Assembly: GCA_016292045.1 (NCBI GenBank)
Contig: JAEEZX010000015.1
Span: 1-41,647 of the forward strand
Direction of reading: 5' to 3'
Source of the DNA: Bacteroidaceae bacterium
Lineage (GTDB): Bacteria; Bacteroidota; Bacteroidia; Bacteroidales; Bacteroidaceae
DNA length: 41,647 nt
Shown here: piece by piece, positions 28,056 to 35,561 of the stretch
Position numbering within the stretch: position 1 is the stretch's first letter
Layout: every line of letters starts with the position of its first letter
Position numbers and translations under genes: made by a program
Notes under the pieces: model-generated
What the model was told of the DNA's origin: nothing
Databases searched by the model: none
The model's input: the letters and a program-made list of their open reading frames with translations, nothing else

Positions 28056-29204
28056 TTAGTAAATCTCCCCAGTTTCCAAATAATATGTAATGGTGTCCCC
28101 CTGTTCAGTTATACATTTAGCAAAAGGACTCAGCAGTGATGACGGTACTATAACCTTGTACTTACTGGGAATAATCTGATGATAGCGTCCTCTGAGTCCA
28201 ATAAGGGACATTGACGAGTCTTTACCTGGTGTTTGTCTTCGTGTGTATATATATCTGCCGTTAGCTCTTCCTCCTTCGTAATTTATACCACGAATTCCGT
28301 CTGTATAGGAATATATGTTATATCCGAGAGATAGTAATGGCAATGCTGCAATCATCAGCAATGCGAGGAACGATGCAAAGACCTTCTTCGACTTCACCAT
28401 CATATATATACATACGGAGGCTCCGATGACAGCATATGTGGCGAGCAATACAACATGACCATTATCTGCCTCGAACTGAGACCGGTGGAATAAGCACAGA
28501 GCACCTGCTAGAAGGGCATACTCAGTCCAATGTGGATTACGCTTCACATGCCGGTTGATGAAGAAATATGCTGCAACTGGTATCGCTACCAATGAGTACT
28601 TCGATAACGTTATTTCCATCATGATACCAGCCAAGAGGGCAATGAAAGAAAGTATTCCCAAAGCGATGAGCAGTTGTCCTACCTTATCCTTAAAGATTGC
28701 CAGGCATGCAATATCGTACCATCGATAGCCTTTGCGAACAGTCTGCTTTCGAATAGCTTGGTATAAATAGACGATAACTGGCATCAGCCATACCCAGAGG
28801 AATATGCCGTTTAAAATATTCTCTCCGCATGTATTCTTTTCTATCATGTCAGGAACAGGGTCATACATTCCCAAAATGATGGCAGGATATTCTGCCATGC
28901 GAAACATCGTATTATTGAAAATGCCAGTGCAATAATAGACTCCAAACAGGATAGAGAATCCAAGTATTGGCAAGAAACTCCACCTCTCTTTGCGATATAG
29001 CAATATAACACCGTTAAGGCGAAGCAGGAAGGCTATGTCCAGTATCATGAATGGCCAACACTCTACAAAAACAACAGTGTGGTTGATACAGAACAACACC
29101 ACGAGCAACAGTAAAATGTCTGTCACATAAAAAATTTTTCTCAATGTATTCATATTATTGACTCCTACAATTTGAATTCGATTAAGATCCCCGATTTTTT
29201 TCAT
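28056..29204 (-). CDS. Polytopic membrane protein with a WG-like C-terminal tail
   Basis: I do not recognise the family. The 382-residue product has about nine to ten hydrophobic segments between residues ~22 and 310. A hydrophilic ~70-residue C-terminus contains SLIGLRGRYHQIIPSKYKVI and a final TYYLETGEIY, which resembles one WG-type repeat. An in-frame ATG at 29153 (MNTLRK) is an alternative start; AAGGAAA before the 29204 ATG favours the longer form. It is preceded by bipartite element A and sits between PP2C-a and ykvA-a; the equivalent place beside PP2C-b holds no such gene. Confidence 0.75.
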   Translation of the reverse strand: MKKIGDLNRIQIVGVNNMNTLRKIFYVTDILLLLVVLFCINHTVVFVECWPFMILDIAFLLRLNGVILLYRKERWSFLPILGFSILFGVYYCTGIFNNTMFRMAEYPAIILGMYDPVPDMIEKNTCGENILNGIFLWVWLMPVIVYLYQAIRKQTVRKGYRWYDIACLAIFKDKVGQLLIALGILSFIALLAGIMMEITLSKYSLVAIPVAAYFFINRHVKRNPHWTEYALLAGALCLFHRSQFEADNGHVVLLATYAVIGASVCIYMMVKSKKVFASFLALLMIAALPLLSLGYNIYSYTDGIRGINYEGGRANGRYIYTRRQTPGKDSSMSLIGLRGRYHQIIPSKYKVIVPSSLLSPFAKCITEQGDTITYYLETGEIY

Positions 29205-29232
29205 TTTCCTTATATAATCTATATTACATCTT

Positions 29233-29270
29233 TCATGACTATAGAGTATAAAAAGTAACCATTTCTATCA
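29233..29270 (-). promoter_or_regulatory. 38-bp bipartite element, copy A (membrane protein gene)
   Basis: Minus-strand TGATAGAA-N15-ACTCTATA, 35 nt upstream of the 28056-29204 gene and just after the PP2C-a terminator. The half-sites and spacing recur in copies B-E. Confidence 0.8.
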
Positions 29271-29280
29271 TATAAATACA

Positions 29281-29310
29281 AAAATGCCCCTCAACTGTTT
29301 TTGAGAGGCA
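29281..29310 (-). terminator. Terminator after PP2C copy a
   Basis: TGCCCCTCAA (29285-29294) and TTGAGAGGCA (29301-29310) form a 10-bp stem with one mismatch. On the minus strand it is followed by a T-run. The same hairpin follows PP2C copy b. Confidence 0.82.
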
Positions 29311-29338
29311 TCTTCATCTGTTATATACAAAGACTTCG

Positions 29339-30007
29339 CTATTCTATCTCCACAATGATGGCAGTATAGTTGTCACCGGCCTTCTCCGCACAGATAGCAC
29401 GATATTTCTCCGCTACCAGTTGCAAGTCCTTAGTGCATTGTAATATGTGAAGCAATGTGTTATCATCTATTGCTCTGTACAGGCCGTCTGTGCAGAGCAA
29501 TAGACGGTCAAGAGGCTGTAACACTACAATCTTAATCTCCGGGACAGCATCTTCCGGACGACGTGTATAGAAAGACCTGCTAATATACGGCAAACTGATG
29601 GTGCTTGATTCAATATGGTCAATCGTACGATACTTGACATTACCATTGGCATCAATGATATAGCAACGGCTGTCGCCAGCGTGAGCAATATGAGCCGTCC
29701 ATCCCTCTACACTCGCCATAACCAGTGTCGTTCCCATATGATAGTAACCGGATGCCTCATCAATGGCCCGGCTTGCGACTTTGGCCGCATCCTCTATCTT
29801 TTGTTCGGAATCCACGATGTCATGATGTTCCTGCCAATAAGCGGAAAACGTATCGCACACAGTCTTACTTGCGACCTCTCCACAAGAATGACCACCCATG
29901 CCATCGCATACTACAAACAATGTACGCTTGTCCGCAATTTCTACAATATTGAGACTGTCCTCATTTTTCATGCGAGGTCCTTTCTCTGAAAACTTAACGT
30001 ATCTCAT
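29339..30007 (-). CDS. PP2C-type Ser/Thr protein phosphatase, copy a
   Basis: PPM/PP2C phosphatases remove phosphate from Ser/Thr residues using two metal ions. All metal-site motifs are present: RMKNED (D17), VCDGMGGH (D35, G36), HAGDSR (111-114), LLLCTDG (D174) and GDNYT (D212, N213). The 222-residue product is a bare catalytic domain and so cytoplasmic. Its start overlaps the upstream tyrosine-phosphatase-like gene by ATGA, so both are made together. It is close to 80% identical by eye to the 40245-40913 product. No partner kinase is in the window. Confidence 0.95.
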   Translation of the reverse strand: MRYVKFSEKGPRMKNEDSLNIVEIADKRTLFVVCDGMGGHSCGEVASKTVCDTFSAYWQEHHDIVDSEQKIEDAAKVASRAIDEASGYYHMGTTLVMASVEGWTAHIAHAGDSRCYIIDANGNVKYRTIDHIESSTISLPYISRSFYTRRPEDAVPEIKIVVLQPLDRLLLCTDGLYRAIDDNTLLHILQCTKDLQLVAEKYRAICAEKAGDNYTAIIVEIE

Positions 30008-30918
30008 TTCTTTTTACTCAATTCTTTAATAACTTCCTTACGTTCGAGAAAGACATTCATAGGGATCGGCTCCACGCCATTTTTCTCGGTCATGTACTTA
30101 TACACCGCATTCAGCATCCTCATAATTTTGTCGGTCGTAAGTCCTTTGTCCTTTCTGTACCCACAGATGGGTGGCGGAGCAATACCTTTGTCTGCAGCAT
30201 AGAACACCCAATAGGTGCAGAGTGCAATATCTGTCCGATGAAGTCCCATGGCGCACGCAATATAGAATCGTCCATTATCAATCAGCCTGCAAAACTCAGG
30301 GAACAACTCTACCATCTTTGCGACCCACACATCTTCGTATGCTACAGGATACTTAAAATAACTGATACCACTACGCTCGCATAACTCACTATAAAAGTCC
30401 GATGAATAGTCTGCCCGCAAGTCTATAACTTGGCTAATACCCGATTCTACCAACGTTTTCCAAGCATGAAGCTGACGAGTGGATGAAAGTGTTCTTCCTC
30501 GGAAACCGCCATATACCTGTGCCAAGTCAGGAATCTCCGTTGCAAGAATCCTCTCTACGTCCAGACCATCTGCTCTTGTATTAAAAGGCACAGCATACTT
30601 GTCCAGTGCAATTTCTTCTGTTGTCTTACCCTGAGCGGTCCTTCCAACAGCCTTACTTACGTGCCATCCCTCACAGAACAAGCACTTATAAGTAGTAAAT
30701 GGATAACCATATCTCTTTGACATATCGGAAGCCGCCTTCTCAGCCATTGCTTTGCTGGAATAGGCAATCTTGGACTTCCCGTCACTCCTTCTTGCATGGG
30801 CATAGAAAGAAAACGCACCCCAAGCAGACCTTGTTGCAATTAAGTTGCGAAACCATTCCGGTCGGCTCAACTGATCTTTGAGCCAACAACCAATAAATCT
30901 GATTTTTATTTTCTTCAT
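30004..30918 (-). CDS. Tyrosine/dual-specificity-type phosphatase with N-terminal C..C...H knuckle
   Basis: The 304-residue product carries the cysteine-phosphatase signature CX5R as CAMGLHR (C222-R228) after a beta strand, and an upstream VIDLRADYSSD that could supply the general acid. Residues ~78-87 read KCLFCEGWHV, with C79, C82 and H86 placed like a small zinc knuckle; the segment before it is basic and helical. The N-terminal part may bind nucleic acid or a protein partner. It is co-transcribed and overlaps PP2C-a. It could dephosphorylate protein, lipid or nucleotide; the substrate is not shown. Confidence 0.75.
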   Translation of the reverse strand: MKKIKIRFIGCWLKDQLSRPEWFRNLIATRSAWGAFSFYAHARRSDGKSKIAYSSKAMAEKAASDMSKRYGYPFTTYKCLFCEGWHVSKAVGRTAQGKTTEEIALDKYAVPFNTRADGLDVERILATEIPDLAQVYGGFRGRTLSSTRQLHAWKTLVESGISQVIDLRADYSSDFYSELCERSGISYFKYPVAYEDVWVAKMVELFPEFCRLIDNGRFYIACAMGLHRTDIALCTYWVFYAADKGIAPPPICGYRKDKGLTTDKIMRMLNAVYKYMTEKNGVEPIPMNVFLERKEVIKELSKKK

Positions 30919-30937
30919 TTTTGCTGTCTTACCGTTT

Positions 30938-30975
30938 ATGTTATAAGAGAGCAGAAGGTAATCACAAATCTATCA
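30938..30975 (-). promoter_or_regulatory. 38-bp bipartite element, copy D (phosphatase operon)
   Basis: Minus-strand TGATAGAT-N15-GCTCTCTT, 26 nt upstream of the tyrosine-phosphatase-like gene. It is the most divergent copy, but spacing is kept. Confidence 0.6.
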
Positions 30976-31020
30976 CTATATATCCTAGGAATCACCCTGT
31001 TATACCCTAATTTAAATAAT

Positions 31021-31398
31021 TTATTCTTCATCAATATCTTCAGCCCACTTCGGCACTTTTTTTATCAGTATGGTCAATAGAGTTTCTTCATCTCTAAGAG
31101 CCGTTAGAATCTCTTGCGTGCCGCATCACGCTGCTATACTCTCTGCACCATAAGAGTTAGGATAGTTCACTGCTGCCAGTTCCAAATAACGTCTGTCCTC
31201 GTAACCACTAACACCGATGTTCGAAATCTTCAAGATGAGATGTGACAATCCGATATGCAAATCCGTCACATCTTCCCGTTCATATACCACGGGAAAATTC
31301 CCTCGCTCAGGCAGCTTCTCCTCAGCCTGCTTGCGCAAACCGACAATCATCTTGTGTAATAATTCTTCCAAAGACATGTTTTTCTGGCTTATTTTCAA
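31021..31398 (-). pseudogene. Decayed C-terminal copy of the vWA protein gene
   Basis: The open stretch down to 31126 encodes a sequence similar to residues ~240-325 of the intact vWA protein at 32160-33248 (shared NIGLSHLIL... HIGLSHLILK, RYLE and YGAES). It has no vWA domain. The frame is stopped by TGA at 31126-31128, but the next 33 codons in the same frame still align with the rest of the vWA C-terminus (CGTQEIL against CGTKQNIL, then WAEDI against LAEDI) and end at TAA at 31021. The first in-frame ATG is at 31377. Confidence 0.8.
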
Positions 31399-31490
31399 TG
31401 TAAAGGTAATGAAATGTTTTCATATTAACGACTTTTACTTGAAAAAGTTTGCTTATTACATCTTATTTCTTCCTTCTTACATCCTACATC

Positions 31491-32129
31491 TCACATCACC
31501 ACCACCTTATATGCATAGAGCTTATCTTCCTCTGCCTTTCTGATGAGCACATACGTCGTACCGGAAGCTATTACACGCAGTTTGTTACCTTCTGCTCTCA
31601 CAACTACCCCGTCTGTGAAAATTATACTGTCACCGTCATCAAATTCCATGTATGAACCCGGATTTGACAAACGGATTACCTTTGACTGCAGTTTATAGTA
31701 CGTGAACGCCCCCATCTTCGTCATCACGGTAAGCGCATTTGTTGTCAGTCCCATGATATACCAGTTGTATCTGTGCTGGTATCCGAAACCATTCGACCAC
31801 AGCGTGAGCATTGTACCGTATTGTGAGTAGAATCCGTACGTCATCGTGTTAAAACCATACGTAAAGTATTTGTCATAACCGGTGTAGGTATAGTCATCAT
31901 TGAATACCAGCAGTTCGTAATAGCCAGACTCTCTCCTGCCCCACAACCAACCGCCCGTCAGTGTCGCCTCTTCTTCCAGTTCGGACTTCTCCACGAATGT
32001 TATGCTTTCAATCTGTGACAGAAAGATATCCTGCTCTGTTCCGTCATTATAGTGAACCCTCATGGCATTCTGTGCCATAAGGGAAACACTACAAAGCAGC
32101 ATTGCGAAGATACTGTTGATACTTTTCAT
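31491..32129 (-). CDS. Secreted protein of unknown function
   Basis: The 212-residue product starts with a Sec signal peptide (KSINSIFAMLLCSVSLMAQ). After it comes MRVHYNDGTEQD and then SQIESITFVE, a short motif seen at the start of many secreted Bacteroidetes proteins. The middle is rich in Tyr, Phe, Trp and Gly, suggesting a beta-barrel or lipocalin-like fold. A second DGDSIIFTDG-type segment lies near residue 160. The longest ORF starts at a GTG (32153); the ATG at 32129 puts the signal peptide at the N-terminus. It follows the vWA gene closely. Confidence 0.75.
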   Translation of the reverse strand: MKSINSIFAMLLCSVSLMAQNAMRVHYNDGTEQDIFLSQIESITFVEKSELEEEATLTGGWLWGRRESGYYELLVFNDDYTYTGYDKYFTYGFNTMTYGFYSQYGTMLTLWSNGFGYQHRYNWYIMGLTTNALTVMTKMGAFTYYKLQSKVIRLSNPGSYMEFDDGDSIIFTDGVVVRAEGNKLRVIASGTTYVLIRKAEEDKLYAYKVVVM

Positions 32130-32159
32130 GTTTTTGTTTTGTTTGCTAATCACATTGGC

Positions 32160-33248
32160 TCATCCATGAGGATGCCTTTCTGCATACTTTATGTCCTCTG
32201 CAAGTTTCTCCACTTTTTGCATCAGTTCATATACTAACCCATCTTCCTGAAGCTGTGCCAGGATATTCTGTTTAGTGCCGCATCCCAACACACTCTCTGC
32301 TCCGTAGGGATAGGGGTCATTGACTCCAGCTATTTCCAGATAGCGTTCATTCTCACTGTCTTTCAAATGTGTCACCTTGAGAATCAGATGCGACAACCCT
32401 ATATTCATCCCAAAAACGGTTTCACGCACATACACTTCAGGAAACTCGCCTTTCTCCGGCACCTTTTGCTCCACCAACCTGCGCAACATGATAATCATTC
32501 TCTTAAGGAGTTCATATATCTTATCACCATCTTTCGACTCCACTTCGTCAAAGGCCTCATCTGCCATTGCCGTATATCGTGCATGACGCATTTCGGAGGA
32601 CATTGCAGTGCAGCTTTCCACATCTTTCTTGAAACTGTCCAAACGCGAGAAGAAATTCATACGAGTACTTGCGTCCTTTGCCATACATGCCATCGTATCA
32701 TGTGCCGTGGCAGAAAAGTTACGGGCATTGCGTATAGAAAGAGTGAACGCTATCTCCACTGCATCCTGATTGGCTCCCATGTATGTGAACGTCCAGCCTT
32801 CTCCTTTGAGTTCCTCCACCAGTTTCTTGACAGCGGCACCCGTGTATTCCACAGAAGCATTCTCCAGGCCATCTGTGATGATGGTGACCACGACCACCGC
32901 ATCCTCTATCTTGCTCACATGCTGACGCATTGAGGTCAACGTAAAGCCCATGGCATCATACAATGGTGTGCAGCAACAGGGTTGATACTCAACCATCGTC
33001 AGCGGCCGTGTATTGGCTACCGGCACCTTGTCGAACACGTATCTCTTATCGCAGTTGCAGAAGGTCAGTAACGACACGAAGTGTTCCTGAGTGTCTGCAA
33101 ATCTCTCCTGTGCCTTCTTTATTCCGGCCAGTGTTTCATTAAAACCGTCAACAGCAGCTTTACGTATGCTTTCCATTGATCCGCTCTTATCCAGGATAAT
33201 TACATTAAACACCTGTGTCTTTGCCTGTTTTGTCTCATTCTTTTCCAT
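32160..33248 (-). CDS. von Willebrand factor A (vWA) domain protein
   Basis: The 362-residue protein has an N-terminal vWA domain with a complete metal-ion-dependent adhesion site: DKSGS (D20, S22, S24), T94 in CCTPLYDA and D126 in ITDGLEN. A run of three cysteines (C91-C93) precedes T94. Residues ~240-362 form a separate helical C-terminal domain, the part duplicated as a pseudogene at 31021-31398. No signal peptide is present, so it is cytoplasmic. vWA proteins often work with AAA ATPases; one is encoded five genes upstream in the same operon. Confidence 0.9.
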   Translation of the reverse strand: MEKNETKQAKTQVFNVIILDKSGSMESIRKAAVDGFNETLAGIKKAQERFADTQEHFVSLLTFCNCDKRYVFDKVPVANTRPLTMVEYQPCCCTPLYDAMGFTLTSMRQHVSKIEDAVVVVTIITDGLENASVEYTGAAVKKLVEELKGEGWTFTYMGANQDAVEIAFTLSIRNARNFSATAHDTMACMAKDASTRMNFFSRLDSFKKDVESCTAMSSEMRHARYTAMADEAFDEVESKDGDKIYELLKRMIIMLRRLVEQKVPEKGEFPEVYVRETVFGMNIGLSHLILKVTHLKDSENERYLEIAGVNDPYPYGAESVLGCGTKQNILAQLQEDGLVYELMQKVEKLAEDIKYAERHPHG

Positions 33249-33261
33249 AGCACTTCTTGTT

Positions 33262-33672
33262 TTAATCGTTAATATTATTTTCTTCCTCCTTGGACATTAG
33301 TACAGCAACAAACTGATTATTCCTTTCAGAGATTCCGAGCAGTCCCTTTTTCCCTTCGACAACGACACGGAAATATGTATAATATTCTCCTTCAAGTTCT
33401 TTACGGAATGCCATCACCAGTTCATCGTATTCTACACGTGTGACATTTTTTTCTTCCATTAAGTCATAAATGCCGCATTTTCCGTCTTTATAGACCACCA
33501 CATAACGGTCGTCCATACTCTGCATTGTCATGCTATCCAATTCCTCGAAGGGTATTTGAGGGACAAGAGGATTATCCAACTCCGCACATGATATGGTGTC
33601 CACCACTTCCACGGTCTGCGCATTAATCGTCAAGGCAAAAAGCCATGTTAGAATCATAAGTATCTTTTTCAT
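33262..33672 (-). CDS. Small secreted protein with WG-like repeats
   Basis: The 136-residue product has a signal peptide (ILMILTWLFALTINAQ). Two WG-type units can be seen: VVVYKDGKCGIYDLMEEKN and VVVEGKKGLLGISERNN, each with the charged-Gly-hydrophobic-Asp/Ser pattern. This suggests a small periplasmic or surface beta protein. The gene lies 13 bp upstream of the vWA gene and 27 bp after the Sel1-like lipoprotein gene. No function is known. Confidence 0.7.
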   Translation of the reverse strand: MKKILMILTWLFALTINAQTVEVVDTISCAELDNPLVPQIPFEELDSMTMQSMDDRYVVVYKDGKCGIYDLMEEKNVTRVEYDELVMAFRKELEGEYYTYFRVVVEGKKGLLGISERNNQFVAVLMSKEEENNIND

Positions 33673-33699
33673 ATCCTAAAGTTTTTCCATATTCCTGTT

Positions 33700-34533
33700 T
33701 TAATCCCTGTTTACACCCGATGTCTCTCCAGCTAAGATTTGGATACGCTGAATATCTCTTCCTGATAACGGGAGACTGCTGACGTTTCGGTGGTAATACA
33801 ACAGCCACTTCGCTCCTCTCTTGTTCAGGCAGGCCTTTTCATCTGCTTTCAGAAAATAGTGAGCAGCCAGATGCTCATCTTTCATACCCTCATCTTCCCA
33901 TCCCATGTACTCCTTTGCAAGAATTAGATTTACAATGGGCATTTCTTCCGACAAGGTCTTAAGTCTTTCCATATCCATGGTTTTTGATGCCCCCCATTCT
34001 TGGAAGCATAACAAAAATTTGGCAAAGGAGCTACCTTCTGTTGCTGCCTGTTCTATCAAGCGACGCCCGCCAATAGTATCACCGCTCTCTATCGCCATAA
34101 TGCCCTGCACAGTATAGCCGTCAGCAGAACCGTCTGTCAACATCTGCTCACACAATGACTGGGCTTCTTCTATTTTGTTATTCTCAAACCTCCCAATAGC
34201 CTCAAAAATAAGCCTGAAATCAGACCCTTCCGGCATTTCATGCAAATAGTCTTCCATACGATTGATACCTCCGAACTCATCAGCCTGAGATGCCATACAA
34301 AGCATTCCCATAAAGTCCCTATCCACGCCTTTCCCGTCACGATAGCAGTCAGCAAGTTTCAAGAACGCCTGACCGTCACCCCAACGGGCTTGTTCCAACA
34401 AGGAGACAAACTCGTCATCTATTAAAGCAGGAGTATCATCCACGAAGGCCTCATCTACCAACTGTTGACTTGTACAGCCAGCCAAAGCTGCCATGGCTGT
34501 CACTAACACACTTACAAAAACATACTTTTTCAT
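33700..34533 (-). CDS. Lipoprotein with Sel1-like/TPR-like repeats
   Basis: The 277-residue product has a lipoprotein signal peptide with lipobox LAGC at residues 17-20. ARWGDGQAFLKLADCYRDG and the following KGVDRDF match the Sel1 repeat pattern, and further helical pairs (GDTIGGRRLIEQAATEGSS; EHLAAHYFLKADEKA) continue the alpha-solenoid. Sel1-like proteins usually serve as protein-protein adaptors. It is in the AAA-vWA operon and would be tethered in the envelope, unlike its cytoplasmic neighbours. Confidence 0.75.
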   Translation of the reverse strand: MKKYVFVSVLVTAMAALAGCTSQQLVDEAFVDDTPALIDDEFVSLLEQARWGDGQAFLKLADCYRDGKGVDRDFMGMLCMASQADEFGGINRMEDYLHEMPEGSDFRLIFEAIGRFENNKIEEAQSLCEQMLTDGSADGYTVQGIMAIESGDTIGGRRLIEQAATEGSSFAKFLLCFQEWGASKTMDMERLKTLSEEMPIVNLILAKEYMGWEDEGMKDEHLAAHYFLKADEKACLNKRGAKWLLYYHRNVSSLPLSGRDIQRIQILAGETSGVNRD

Positions 34534-34562
34534 ACGACACTTTTTTTTATATTTCCCATTTA

Positions 34563-35054
34563 CTAATCCTCTGACAATTCAGCAAGGTCATTTCTGTATA
34601 TGGTACGTATCATGCCCAACATATCAAGTGAATAACGCAAGTTCTTCTCTAACGCCTCTTCGTCGGTATAGAAAAACTCACATGTGGCAGTCACCGTCTT
34701 AAAGGTCTGGTCAATGTACACCTTTGCGAGTTTCAGTTCACGTGTCATCTTGTTGCATACTGCCAGCACAAGCGTTTCCTTACCTTCGTCAATCTCATTA
34801 AACTGCGGAAACACCATAGAGACATATTGTTCATCTTCATCACCAACCATCGCATAAATGGTCTTCATCTGATAGCGCAACATGATATCGCCATCATCAT
34901 CCACCTTTGGTGAACACCCCATCTTTTCAAGAGTTGACATTATCATTTCTCTCTTCTTCATAACTATATTTTCTTCTTTTTGGCGGGTTGTTTTTATCTT
35001 TGAAATTATCTTCTTCACATTGTCAAGGAATGACCTGATTATGCTCTTCTTCAT
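34563..35054 (-). CDS. YbjN-like small protein (1)
   Basis: The product resembles the YbjN / type III secretion chaperone-like fold: hydrophobic strands around residues 60-85, a PQFNEID turn, NKMTRELKLAKVYID, then a final amphipathic helix. It parallels the next gene (35080-35529) in overall layout. The first ORF codon is GTG at 35057; I use the ATG at 35054. An internal ATG at 34961 (MKKREMIM) would give a start aligned with the neighbouring paralogue and is a serious alternative. The function of such proteins is often to hold a partner protein. Confidence 0.65.
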   Translation of the reverse strand: MKKSIIRSFLDNVKKIISKIKTTRQKEENIVMKKREMIMSTLEKMGCSPKVDDDGDIMLRYQMKTIYAMVGDEDEQYVSMVFPQFNEIDEGKETLVLAVCNKMTRELKLAKVYIDQTFKTVTATCEFFYTDEEALEKNLRYSLDMLGMIRTIYRNDLAELSED

Positions 35055-35079
35055 CACTAATCCTCCTCATGTTTAACTG

Positions 35080-35529
35080 TTATGCCACTTCTCCCTCGCC
35101 ATCTGTATCTGTATCGAGGTCTGTCACATCGGTTTCTGTCTCATTGTCATCATTTAAGTCCGCCATCAACCTACGAAGAAAGTATAAACCGGCATCCAAA
35201 TGAATAATCATTCTGCTTATCACCTGCTTCAGATCTTCACCACCGAACAACTCGCGTTCATAAGACAGCCACATACTGTCATTGAATACATTTGCCTTGA
35301 CATATTTCAGTGTACTGTTGATTTTGTCCATAATCTGGTAGAAACACACATCGTTCTCATCTTCCATTTCCATCACTGCCGGCAGCGTAATGTTCAGAAA
35401 ATCCTCATCTTCCTCTGTGTGTATGTAAAGGTAGTTCCTGCCCTCATACTGGAAGCCATATGCGTTCCCTCCCATTTCCTCCAACTCAAAACCCAACTCT
35501 CTGAGTGCTTCTAAAATCTTCTCTTTCAT
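35080..35529 (-). CDS. YbjN-like small protein (2)
   Basis: The 149-residue product has an N-terminal helix, the strand pair AYGFQYEGRNYLYIH, the conserved LPAVMEM turn, KINSTLKYVKANVFND, and a long amphipathic helix ending HLDAGLYFLRRLM. This order matches the YbjN/T3SS-chaperone-like fold. The last ~25 residues are a strongly acidic tail (Asp/Glu/Thr). It lies between the AAA ATPase gene and the other YbjN-like gene. The pairing suggests the two may form a dimeric chaperone or adaptor. Confidence 0.65.
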   Translation of the reverse strand: MKEKILEALRELGFELEEMGGNAYGFQYEGRNYLYIHTEEDEDFLNITLPAVMEMEDENDVCFYQIMDKINSTLKYVKANVFNDSMWLSYERELFGGEDLKQVISRMIIHLDAGLYFLRRLMADLNDDNETETDVTDLDTDTDGEGEVA

Positions 35530-35561
35530 AATCGTAACAATTAAAATTATTTTTCACTTTT

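Noticed and set aside
31126..31377. Selenocysteine at the TGA of the vWA fragment
   Set aside because: The intact paralogue has no Cys aligned to the TGA and no SECIS-like hairpin was seen; a premature stop in a relic is simpler.
29339..33248. TerY-P triad (vWA, PP2C and kinase) of tellurium-resistance-type systems
   Set aside because: vWA and PP2C genes are present, but no kinase or Ter gene is seen in the window, and the vWA C-terminus does not show the expected zinc-rich domain. Not named as such.
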